Assembly: GCA_946807835.1 (NCBI GenBank)
Contig: OX327697.1
Coordinates: 16,068,001 to 16,132,000 of the forward strand
Length of the DNA: 64,000 nt
DNA from: Ailanthus altissimus
Lineage: Eukaryota; Streptophyta; Magnoliopsida; Sapindales; Simaroubaceae
Direction: 5' to 3'
This document shows positions 25,274-35,039 of this stretch, piece after piece (position 1 is the stretch's first letter; every line of letters begins with the position of its first letter). Under the pieces are notes generated by a model, which saw only the letters and a program-made list of their open reading frames with translations, was not told where the DNA came from and made no database searches. The translations under genes were made by a program, and so were the position numbers.

Positions 25274-26737
25274 CTCAGCCTAATTAATTTGGACGAAAAT
25301 TACGGCTCCTCTTTTCTATTTTATTATATCTATTTGTTTTCCATATTGTTCTTCTAGTTTCGTTTTCTTTTCTTTTTTTTTGGGGGTTATTTTGTTAAGT
25401 AATATTTAGTAATTCATTGTAATGCGTGTTTGTGCATGTGCTGGTTTGCGTTATCCATTCGTTTCGTTTTGTTTTTGTAGGCGGTGGATGGAATAGAGTA
25501 AAGTAGTTGATGGTGATTTATGAAGTAACTAACGTTCTCGTTTCAATTTTAACTCCCCATTTGCTTCGCCTCACCTGCCACCTGCCGGCCAACTTCATAT
25601 GCCTCGTCAAACTTCCTCGCCTCTAATAGACATTAGAAGATATATTTCCCTCACATTTTGCAATTACAAATTTAACATCTTCAAAATTGATTAACAATGT
25701 GAAGTAAATCAATTATTTGCTTGCAATTTGTTTCAAACACAAGACTCATTCGAAACAAATTAGTATCATGTGGGGATGTATAAATCGCTTTCGAGAACCC
25801 TCCTAGCATCCTTTATAACTAACTATGAGGCATAGCATTCAAATGATAATAGTGAAAAGCATTAGTCATTTAGTTGAACCCGCCCACACCTTATTTTTCC
25901 TTTAATTTCTGTTATTTAAAAAAAAATACAAATTATACTTCTTTTAAATATAAAGTTAAAAGCCCACTAGATCAGTTCGAAGTAGAATATTAATGGGGTG
26001 ACCTAAAAATTTGATTTTTAATCAATCCAATTTACTTTCTCAATGAAATGATATAAAGATCAAAAGATCCTTCACTAAAATATTTTTTTTTACAAAAAAA
26101 ACTGGTTTGTATTCATATGGAGGAATTGTTCCTAACCTATTCCCCTTAAAATTTTAGGTTTACACAACTCGAGAGGGGTGAGTGGGTAAATTAAGTATTT
26201 AAAATTTAATGTATTAATATGATAAATTTATGCAAAATATAAATCAATAATAATAGCAATATGCAATTACAATAAATAAAGAGTATAGATAAAAGAGATA
26301 TAAATACCGAATATATACATGATTCAATATTTTACAAGACTTACACTCACATCTCAAGTAACTTGTTTTGAAGGTTCTACTAATCTTGCCTTAAACAAGA
26401 CTAAGAATTAATACACATGATTTTACAAAATATTCAAAAACTTTTACAATAAATTAATTTTAAGATATTAATTAAACTTTTACAATTAATGAATAAATCA
26501 CTCTTACCAAAAAGTATCTTTTACATATACTTAAATTCTCGTATATAAGAATTGATATAGATAAAAATGATTTAAATTCTAAAATGAGTTAATATAAAGG
26601 TGTAGGTATAATGAAACTCAATGATGTTAAAGTATGATGACTTAATATCTTTTGAGTTGCCTTAAATGAGGTATTTATAAATAAATGAGAAAACCAACAA
26701 TTGGAGCTTATTTTTAGTCATTATAACACTTTCTTAG
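25274..26737. other. ALIS promoter side and AT-rich intergenic DNA
   Basis: Should contain the ALIS 5' UTR and promoter just right of 25,273; pyrimidine-rich tracts at 25,360-25,381 fit a leader, but I see no clear TATA box. From about 25,900 the DNA is AT-rich with no gene signal up to the LTR at 26,738. Confidence 0.5.
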
Positions 26738-27239
26738 TGTCATGCTCTCAAGTGTTCTTAAGTATTTTCTCAAATATTTAGTGCGCGACAAAGTCTCTTA
26801 GGGGCCTTAAGGGCTGTTGGAATAGATGGTGGGCCAGAGCTTCTAAAAGACTCGCTGACATAGGTGAAGAATCGGGTTAAGCCTGCGACTTATTAGGGTT
26901 GTTAAACTCAATTAGAAAATGAATATTCTATAAAATATGTGATGGCATCTAAGAATATTCTATAGAATGACATATTATTTCATTTTGTATATACACCGTT
27001 AGATCGTTTAGATCTTAGCCGTCGATTGTATAGGACTAGTAGTATATAAAAGGGAGATCTTTAGTTGTACAAAAGATCCAACACAATACAAATCTCATAA
27101 CTTGTGTTTCTCTTCAGTAATATAGAGAGCATTCTTGCAAATAGTTGGTGTGCATGTTTTTCTCTTCTTTGTGTAGTTTTCTCGGCTGTTTAACAGGCAA
27201 CGTGTCTAAGGTTACACGGTTCTCGAAAGGTCTGTGACA
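26738..27239 (+). repeat. G1 5' LTR (502 bp)
   Basis: Begins TGTCATGCTCTCAAG and ends TCTGTGACA. A TATA-like TATATAAAAGG near 27,031 sits about 210 bp before the LTR end, a plausible promoter for the element's RNA. It matches the 3' LTR over its whole length at roughly 85% by eye; most differences are C/T or G/A. Confidence 0.9.
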
Positions 27240-27241
27240 TT

Positions 27242-27253
27242 TGGTATCAGAGC
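27242..27253 (+). other. G1 primer-binding site (tRNA-iMet type)
   Basis: TGGTATCAGAGC, the standard plant complement to the 3' end of initiator methionine tRNA, placed directly after the 5' LTR. It is intact. Confidence 0.9.
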
Positions 27254-27266
27254 AGGTTAAAGGAAG

Positions 27267-28150
27267 ATGGGGAAAGACGCAACCCCGCCAGACGCAACAC
27301 AACGAACCTCAAAGTTAAGAGGCACAGAAGTATACCTCACGACAAGTCTATCGATCCAGGCCATGAGTTCGAGAACATGGTGAAAACGCTTTGTGGCACT
27401 GTGGGAAAGGCGACGGATCATCTTGGGGGGTTAGAGTAGCAAGTAGAGAAGCTTGAGGTGGGACTCGACCTTATATCTTTTCAATCATGCAATACTATAA
27501 TAGCGCGACCTTATATCTTTCCGATATAAGGTAAATACCGCGACCTTATATCTTTTCGATATAAGGTAAATATCGCGACCTTATATCTTTTCGATCATGC
27601 AATTCTATGGTGGCATAGAAAAAGCGAGGAGATACGCAAGGGTACCTGCACAATCAACACCTGGGCAGAATTACAACGAGAGCTGAAGTGTCAGTTCTAT
27701 TCGAAGAATGTGGGGCACAACGCTCGAAAGCAGTTAAAAGAATTGAAACAAACCAAGTCCATCAGCGAGTACATCGAGGAGTACTCCCTGTTAATGCTTC
27801 AGATTCCCAACATGAGCGAAGAAGACTTGCTGTTCAATTTTTTGGACGGGTTGCAAATATGGGCGTCCAATGAGTTAAAGCAACACGGGCTAACCAGAAT
27901 ATCCGACGCTCTAACATTGGCATAAACGCTCATGGATTACTGCAAGGGTGACTTAAGAAAGTCTAAGCATTCGAGACCCAATCACAACAAAGATGGGGGC
28001 GCCAAGGAGTTTCAACCTTTGAAGGATGAGGAGGAGAAAAGTAAGCCGCCCAAATGGGAAAAGCAGAAGCACAACGGCCGAAGATAAACTGCTTCATTTG
28101 CGATGAGGATCACTAGGTCAAGGACTGTCCGAAGAAGAAGGCTCTCAACG
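27267..28150 (+). pseudogene. G1 gag with zinc knuckle, broken
   Basis: An ATG at 27,267 opens MGKDATPPDATQ but the frame soon stops. The main gag domain is readable at 27,710-27,925: ARKQLKELKQTKSISEYIEE, LLMLQIPNMSEEDLLF and a FLDGLQIWASNEL block, typical of Retrotrans_gag. A CCHC knuckle near 28,090-28,128 reads CFICDEDH-stop-VKDC: all four ligands remain, but the residue after His is a TAG. The overlapping ORF 27,688-27,873 is the wrong frame. Confidence 0.8.
27466..27612 (+). repeat. 35-40 bp tandem array inside gag
   Basis: Four units start with CGACCTTATATCTTT at 27,466, 27,506, 27,541 and 27,576. Units 2 and 3 are 35 bp and contain TTATATC...GATATAA palindromes; units 1 and 4 instead continue as ATCATGCAAT-CTAT. 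The array lies in the 5' part of gag and disrupts the reading frame. Confidence 0.85.
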
Positions 28151-28152
28151 CC

Positions 28153-28590
28153 ATGATTACGGTGCACGAGGCTTGCGATCAGGGTCAAATAGGGTGTTTA
28201 CAGCTGCTCAACACATTAAAAACCAAGCGGAGTGCCAGAGCGCCAACGGAAAAGGCGCTCATGTATGTTAAAGCCAACATCAACTGCATAAAGTCTCAAG
28301 TGCTGATAGATATGGGTTCAACGCACAACTTCATTAAGTGTGCGGAGGCAAGGCGTTTGGGACTTTATGTGGAGAAAGAGAAGGGGTTCCTCAAATTAGT
28401 AAATGTTGTAGTCAAACCACTGGATAGGGTGGTTCGAGGGGTCGATATCCACATAAGTAAATGGCACGACGAGGTAAATTTCTCTATAGCACTTCTTGAT
28501 GATTTCGATGTGGTGTTAGGTATAGAGTTCTTGAGGCAATACGATGTGGTGCCGCTTCTTCGACACGATTATATGTGCATCATGGAATGA
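28153..28590 (+). pseudogene. G1 aspartic protease (RVP_2-like)
   Basis: Open for 145 codons. Residues: KALMYVKANINCIKSQVLID, then MGSTHNFIK, where the catalytic triad usually reads D-S/T-G and here reads D-M-G. Then RRLGLYVEK, VRGVDIHI, FSIALLDDFDVVLGIEFL and RQYDVVPL close the fold. Retroviral-type proteases work as dimers to mature Gag-Pol. The D-M-G change probably inactivates it, although the frame is otherwise intact over the whole domain, longer than anything else in G1. Confidence 0.85.
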
Positions 28591-28599
28591 GGGCCTTAC

Positions 28600-29504
28600 A
28601 TGATACCAACGGTAGACAAGCCCAAGGGTGGACAATCTCAGCCGAAGGCCAATACTAAAGTCCTTTTCGCCATTCAACTAATGGGAGTTGCTGGGCGTAA
28701 AGGAGAAGTACATTCAGCCACAGTAAGGGAGATGGATGATGAGGTGACAAGAGGCGAAGGTAAGTTACCAACGAGGATTGCGGAAGTGCTTGAGGAGCAT
28801 AAGGGGGTCGTGCCAACTGACATACCATAGGTGCAGCTACATCAAAGTGATACTGAGCATGGAAAATAGTTAGAGCTAGGGTTTACACTTCCAACTACAA
28901 TGCATATGCCTCAACCGAGAGTAGATGGGCTGCGGGGGCAGCTCAAGGAGTTGTCGAGTATGGGTGTCACTCAACAACTCGAGGCGTCACATGATGTATG
29001 CTTTCAGAACAAGAAGTGGGTTAGAGATAAGCAACAGTATGTCAAGCATCGTGCAGGGGACTTGGTGATGGAGATAATACTTCCACCATAACGCAAGACA
29101 GCAAGTCCATTTCACAAGAGCCTCGATTGAAGGGACGAGGGGCAATTTCCTATTGCCAAGAGGGTTGGCAACGTCTCGCATATAGTGGGGATACTTTCGA
29201 GACAACAGTTGCATTTGGTGTCTCCCAAGAGATATTTGAAGCTATACCAAAGGGTTATGAAAGACATGGAGCAGAAATAATGACCTTTAGGAATTTTCAC
29301 ATGGGACGACAAAGGGGCGAAACTCATCCGCAACGAACGGATGATGTAGAAGAAAGATACACCTCCAAGGCATGAGTACTTTGTAAAGTGAAAAAAGGTA
29401 CCTGATATTGAAGTACACTAGAAATACAAGGGTGCATAGCAACAGATTAAAGATTGAGATGTGCAGTTTCCAATTAAGATGCGACAAGGGCATCGCGTGA
29501 ATTT
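28600..29504 (+). pseudogene. G1 pre-RT linker fused to integrase C-terminus
   Basis: The pre-RT linker (GEGKLPTRIAEVLEEHKGVV, then LPTTMHMPQPRVD and LRGQLKELSSMGV) runs to about 28,985 and then switches, with no RT, to KKWVRDKQQYV and HRAGDLVMEI, wording of the integrase C-terminal region, followed by traces of the PI-KRVGNVSH block near 29,150. About 2 kb of pol is therefore missing. Stops and frame changes are frequent. The same switch occurs in G2. Confidence 0.7.
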
Positions 29505-29516
29505 GGTGGGGGAGAA
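29505..29516 (+). other. G1 polypurine tract
   Basis: GGTGGGGGAGAA directly before the TGTCATG start of the 3' LTR; the expected second-strand primer site of reverse transcription. Confidence 0.8.
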
Positions 29517-30012
29517 TGTCATGCCCCAAGTGTTCTCAAGCATTTTCTCGAACACTTGGTGCGCGACAAAGCCTCTTAGGGGCATTAAAGGCTACTAGAA
29601 TGGATCGCGAACTGGAGCTTTTAGAAGACTCACTGACATGGGTGAAGAATTGGGCCAAGCCCGTGACTTATTAAAGTTGTTAACCGCAATTAGGAAAGGA
29701 AAATTCCATAGAATATGTGATGGCATTTAGGAATATTCTATGGCATATTATTCCATCTTGTATATACACCGTTAGATCGTTTAGATCTTAACCATCGATT
29801 GAATAGGGCTAGTAGCATATAAAGGGAAGACCCTCAATTGTACAAAACATCCAACACAATACAAATCTCATAGCTTGTGTTTCTCTTCAGTAATATAGAT
29901 AGCATTATTGCAAACAGTTGGTGTGCGTGTTTTTCTCTTCTTTGTGTAGTTTTCTCGGCTGCTTAGCACGCAATGCATCTAAGGCCGCACGGTTCTTAAA
30001 AGGTCTGTGACA
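29517..30012 (+). repeat. G1 3' LTR (496 bp)
   Basis: Starts TGTCATGCCCCAAGTG, ends GGTCTGTGACA. Retains more CpG and C-rich wording (for example GCCCCAAG, AACCGCAATT) than the 5' copy, which shows T or A at many of those places. Confidence 0.9.
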
Positions 30013-30475
30013 CTAGGCACAAACAGTTTGGCTCTTCTATTTGATATTCTTCACAAGAAGTTAAGGACATGTAGGATAGCAAGGAGAAAGCAAAACAGGA
30101 CTTGAAACGCGAAATGGGGCGAAGAAAACAGGATTCTATAATCCAGGCTGCGGTACTGAGTCATTGGGTCATGTTTCTTGCTAGCGCTAACCCTTGTCGT
30201 CACAGCACTAGATGCGGAAAAGATAATTTTAACTTTAAATTTCTAAGTTTTAGGGTGTTCTAGACTTCTAAAACTCGTGAACTCTTATTTCAATTAGGTT
30301 TAAAGTTTCTAGGCACTTTATAACCCTATATAAACCCTTATAAACCCTTTAAATTGATTATCAAACATTAAAAAAGACTCTAAGAGAGAGACGAACTGTG
30401 AGTGATTTTAAACCTAGGGTGCATGCATGTGAGTTCGTGTCTATCATTCAAATATAGCATACGTATCACATATAT
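30013..30475. other. Spacer right of G1
   Basis: No recognised gene. Contains a run CCCTATATAAACCC near 30,325 that looks like a TATA box, but no coding sequence follows. Confidence 0.35.
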
Positions 30476-32424
30476 GCATACATGCGCAGCGGATAAGTAG
30501 AATACAAATTACTCAATGATAAACACAAATAAACTTTACATGTTATCTCATAAATATAAAATACATCAAGATTAGGAAATTGTACCTTGTCAAGCCTTTG
30601 GTATTTGGTCGAACTGGAGTACCCGTCTTTGAAGCAACCCGTTCACAATTCTAGTTCCTCAACATGGTGGGCTTAGGAAGTTAGAATAGAATTTTTTCCA
30701 GTAAAGCATTCAACTCTTGAATCCTTATTTCTACCTTATAGTATGGGTAACAAAAAAAAAATGGAAGAGTTGTGTGTTTTGTGCTCTCAACACTTGAGAG
30801 AATTTTTTAACACTTAGCAAAATTCACTTCTCTTACTTCCCTTAACCTCTTACACAAATTTTTGATGATTAATTGAGCAACTAATTACTCTATTATTTGT
30901 TTATTATTATCTTTTATTTTCTCACCTAACATCATCCATTATGTTTGCCATTAGTTTTTGTTTATTATTATTTACAATAAACCAAATGAAAACAAAATAA
31001 AATAAAAAATCATTTAAATGAACTTGGCCTTAATTTAGGCCAAATGAGAAAACACTTTCTCATTATTAAAAAATATCTTAAGACCTACCATTAACAAATG
31101 TTACCCATTTATATTTATTATTTTATTTAATAAATATTAAATAAATGATTTATCATATTAAATCATAGTAGAAACATATGTCAATTTAAATAAAAAAATT
31201 AATTGTTTGATTTTAATTTAAATAATAATATCATATATTATTATTTTATTCAATAAACATTTTAATGAATAAAATAATGATATTATTTGTCCAACAAATA
31301 AGGTCATTTTGATAATTTTCAAATCAAACAATGATTGGCTCACATGTGCCATGTCAACATCCCATTGGTCAACAACTAATTGTTAACTAATTGATGTACT
31401 TAACTCTTAAGTCTTGACATGTGCACGATCGGAGAAAAACCAAAGTAAATGTCTGATCTGCTAAAATTTTCTGGATTGAACTATTCAATTCGGTACGCTG
31501 CCCCAGTGCACAACAAGTACACTTCATATTGTGGGACTCTCTAGGTCCACTCTAGATTTTTCAAACAAAACTATTCTGTGAGTCTGAGATCAATGCCCCA
31601 CGCACATGTTACGGATATTACAAATCAGTGCAGTAGACGATACAAGTTAAGGTCATAGCGCATACGTATAATCCTTCCGTCAATCATATCCTGGAAGAGC
31701 AGGGATATAGATCACTACTGTCAAATTCCTATGTGCTCATCCGTGTGAACTTATCTCCAGACACGTATCTTAATAAACAATATATGTAAACACTTTTACA
31801 ATATTGTTTACTCCTATAGGAAACTCTTTTTCTAGGTTTGTTGCTTATGGTCATAAGACTTTCTAAGATACAGTCTCTGAGCATCCGAATATATAACTCA
31901 TCTATGTGAGCTAGCGGATTCCATATCTATACACACCAGACTCCATAAGCATCGAACCATACCCAGCGACACCCAGCGGTCACATCATGAAAGGTATGTG
32001 ATATGCGTGGAACTAAAATATGATGGATCACTTACAAGTTCACCGTGGTACTTAGGTCAAAGGACCACGTATACTACTCAACTCGAGAGAACTTTCCATT
32101 GACGGCTTCATGGGATGTCTAATGGGGTCCTTGTTGAGTATATTCAGTATGTAGTCCTCACTAAACACCTGTATACTATTCGAACTTCCAGTAAGTCCAT
32201 GGTCAGCTAAGAACAACTATCTAGACCATTTAGGTATAGTATACACGGGTCTATGTAAAATGATTCCACCGTTAGACCTGCATCAGTGAATTAAGATTAG
32301 GAACATATAATTTGATAATAGACTTGCATAATAACATTTCTTAAAACATATTGTAACTCTTTACAACTATGTTATTACTAATATATTCTCAGGTCTTTGT
32401 AGCATTACAAATAAAATTCTAACA
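30476..32424 (-). repeat. LTR-like repeat, possible copia solo LTR
   Basis: On the minus strand the block starts TGTTAGAATTTTATTTGTA at 32,424 and near its other end contains CCGCTGCGCATG (30,480s), wording I associate with plant copia LTRs. It has no open frame. The unusually even, non-AT-rich centre (31,400-32,280) supports a distinct repeat. No clean target duplication was found, so the left end is approximate. Confidence 0.4.
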
Positions 32425-32462
32425 CTTAGACTTCACTGAGGTGTCATCCAGAACAACAAAAG

Positions 32463-32730
32463 TAGATCTCTAAATTATTGGGGTATGACTATAAGATCTG
32501 ATACGAACCTGAAAAAACTAATACAGCAGCAGATGCTCTTTCTCGCATAATAGACAGTCCAAGCCTTAATGCCATCTCATCTCCAAAATAGAATTATGGA
32601 ACGAGATCAGGAAAGAGGTGCAAACTAACCCTTACCTTGTTCGAATATGAAAAATGGCAATTGATCACCTTGGTCAACCGTATACTTGGCATCATAGATT
32701 GATCTTATATAAGCCTTTGTGATTTTTTAA
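32463..32730 (+). pseudogene. Gypsy RNase H end and start of integrase
   Basis: Plus-strand frame reads ISKLLGYDYKI, a stop, then YEPEKTNTAADALSRI, the closing motif of gypsy RNase H (the A-D-A-L-S-R box). A weak integrase N-terminal trace follows to about 32,730. Nothing of RT lies upstream: the LTR-like block abuts it at 32,424. Confidence 0.75.
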
Positions 32731-33690
32731 TTCATCTTTTTCAACTATTAAGTGCTAGCTTTTGTGATTTATTTTTGTCATTTATACCTTTGGTATCTCC
32801 TTTTTATTTAGGAATTCTTGTATCCTTGTTTAAAGTTCTTTTCTTTAAATTTTATGAAATATATGTAACAATCCTAATAAGAATCTAAGAAATATGCAAT
32901 AGTGGAATTACTTAAAGAGATTTTTACTCGTCCCTATGATAAGTCTAATAATTATTTGAATGGTAAAGGTTTAGGCCTCAGGTAAGTTATAATATTTGAG
33001 AACAACTGTCTACTGCCTCATTGCCTATACACCCTACCATTCACTATTTTCTATACGTTCATTATGTTCTATTTGCTAAGGTTAATCCAAATTTCTTTAA
33101 GAGTATGGTAATCTTGATTAGCCGTATCTTTCTTAACCCTGCCTACACTCTTTTCTTTAAAAAAATTACTACTTTATTGCGTTAAAAAAAGGGTTTAGTA
33201 ATGGCACATATAGTTTTTGACCTCGAATTACAGGTTTTAACATTATTACAAACATTCCCAATTCTAGTATAGGTTGGTGAGAAAACCCCATTATTATCGA
33301 TGGTGGTTGATTTTCAAGAGAAATACGGAACTTTAAAATACCCGAGACTTTGTAAATGACATGTTGGTAATTTCCCTTTTCCTTTTTGAAAAAAATTATA
33401 TTTATATATACTTCTTTATATTACTATCAGCACCGTGATTATCATTTTAGCGATGTCATATATTAATTTTAATAATTATTTTATTTAAACACTTCATTAT
33501 ACACTCTCTTGATTAAGCGTGAGTAAAAAAAAAAACTAGATTGGTCCATTCAATTTTTATGTTTAAGATAACTAAACAATCCAGTTCGGTTCTGGTTCAG
33601 TTATGTGTATAATCGAAACCAAATAAAAAAAAGTTGTTTTTTTATTTATTAATATTTTAAAATATGGATATAAAAAAATTGAATTTATTT
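32731..33690. other. Intergenic, AT-rich
   Basis: No recognised gene, repeat family or RNA. Confidence 0.5.
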
Positions 33691-33699
33691 TATTTTAAA

Positions 33700-34336
33700 A
33701 ATTAGATTTAGCTCGGTTGATAAAGCAAGGTTTAGCCACCATTAGGTCCTTGGTTCGAATTCAGTTATTATATTTTTTTTAGTTATTAATATTTCATCAT
33801 TAACATAAAAAAATTAAAAATTAGTTCGATCTCAGTTGGTAAAGTGGAGGTATGTCACCCCTCATACCAAGGGTTTAAATCCAATAAATGGGAATTTTTA
33901 ATTACTAATATATTATCATTTAAATATAATAAAATAAAATGTGTTTTGAATTAAAAATTAGCCTTGGCTCGGTTGACAAATTGAGGGCAATAGTCCTCCT
34001 CTAGTCATAAGTTCGAATCTGACATGTTTTTTTTTAATTATTAATATACTAAAGTTTAAATATTATAAAAAGGAATGTATTTTGAATTATAGTAATGCTA
34101 CACTTTCTAAATCATATCTCAAAATTTAAATTTTAAATGAAGTGTCAAGCTACCATTGGGTGGGGAATAGTATAATAAGTAATTTTAAAAATTATAAAAC
34201 CATCCAATAGTTAATTGACACATCATTTGAGATTTAAATTTAGGATGTATAGTATTATTGTTTGAATTAATACCTATTTTTAGCATTGTTGGTAAAATAG
34301 AGACAATTGCTTTCTTTAGTCACAGGTTCGAACCCA
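33700..34336 (+). repeat. Four tandem tRNA-like (A box/B box) units
   Basis: Four diverged units each pair an A-box-like motif with a B-box-like motif about 40 bp later: TTTAGCTCGGTTGATAAAG with GGTTCGAAT (33,708/33,752); GATCTCAGTTGGTAAAG with GGGTTTAAATCC (33,829/33,870); CCTTGGCTCGGTTGACAAA with AGTTCGAATCT (33,962/34,010); TTTAGCATTGTTGGTAAAA with GGTTCGAACCC (34,280/34,324). AT-rich spacers give a period of ~120-140 bp once the MITE between units 3 and 4 is removed. None folds into a proper tRNA by eye, so these are tRNA-derived repeats and not functional tRNA genes. Confidence 0.65.
34090..34260. mobile_element. 171-bp MITE with 9-bp target duplication
   Basis: Flanked by perfect TTTGAATTA repeats (34,081-34,089 and 34,261-34,269). 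Ends are inverted repeats: left TAGTAATGCTACACTTTCTA, right (reverse complement) CAATAATACTATACATCCTA, with similarity continuing through AAATCTCAAA and GTGTCAA to the middle, so almost the whole element is a hairpin. The 9-bp duplication points to a Mutator-like source; hAT is less likely. Confidence 0.85.
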
Positions 34337-34349
34337 CAAGTTATATTTT

Positions 34350-35039
34350 TTAAATTTGTGTTTTTTCAAATTGAGTTAAAATTTAAAAACTGAACGGAAT
34401 TGAAAAAAAATTGATTCAATTTCTATAATACTTTTGATTTTTTCGATTCTCCCTTGGAGGAGAACTAAACAATCACGAGCCAGTTTGGTCTCAGCTAAAT
34501 TGACTCATGCCCACCCTTATTGTTGTTTGGTAATTCTTAGGTACTGGCATGATGAAAGAAAATAGGTCGTTAAGGTGCTTAAGAAATATTTTGCATTTAT
34601 TATGATCTCTTGGGAAAAATTCATCATTTTAAGAAGCTCTATAAGATCGCTAGAAAGAGACCTTGTTGGACAAGTGTGCATCTTGGTATACCCCAAATTT
34701 GGCCATTTGTATCAAGCCACTAGCTATTAATCTTCCTAAGACAGCTTCATCCTTGAAAAGGAAGGATTCAGCCTCATCTCCTTTGTTATCGAGGGGACAG
34801 AAGATTGTTTTAAAGAAGCATCCTTATTTACGCCTCCAAAATTCAACCTAGGCATCTTTTAAGAAATATCCTCTTAGGTGTAGACAATTTTGGGAATAGG
34901 TTAGGTTTGGGATGACTAGACCCATTTGCATTCTAAATTTCTATTTTGATCGAAAATATTTTGGGGACAGGACGTGTCTGGACTCGAACTCAGGTTAGGT
35001 TGAAAAATAATTTGTGAAAAAAATGGATTAGTTTGGGTT
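34350..35039. other. Intergenic
   Basis: Contains a 62-codon plus ORF at 34,663-34,851 that I cannot relate to any family. No other signal. Confidence 0.4.

Larger units (their letters stand above)
26738..30012 (+). mobile_element. Gypsy element G1, deleted for RT to integrase
   Basis: Complete LTR-to-LTR element. 5' LTR 26,738-27,239 and 3' LTR 29,517-30,012 both begin TGTCATGC and end TCTGTGACA. A primer-binding site lies one or two bases inside the 5' LTR and a purine tract just before the 3' LTR. The internal part (~2.3 kb) keeps gag, a zinc knuckle and protease, then jumps to the integrase C-terminal region; RT, RNase H and the integrase core are absent. Flanking pentamers are CTTAG and CTAGG, not a clean target duplication. 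Gag and protease wording indicates a chromovirus-like gypsy lineage. A related fragment with the same arrangement lies at 43,090-45,961. Confidence 0.9.

Noticed and set aside
27455..27612. CRISPR-like array
   Set aside because: Only four units with no distinct spacers, inside a plant retroelement gag; it is a simple tandem expansion.
26733..30017. Target-site duplication of G1
   Set aside because: Flanking CTTAG and CTAGG agree at only three of five bases; not enough to call.
33700..34336. Functional tRNA genes
   Set aside because: Good A/B-box wording, but no acceptor-stem pairing or proper anticodon arm by eye, and AT-rich tandem context.
34663..34851. 62-codon plus ORF
   Set aside because: No family recognised, no supporting context; length is expected by chance.
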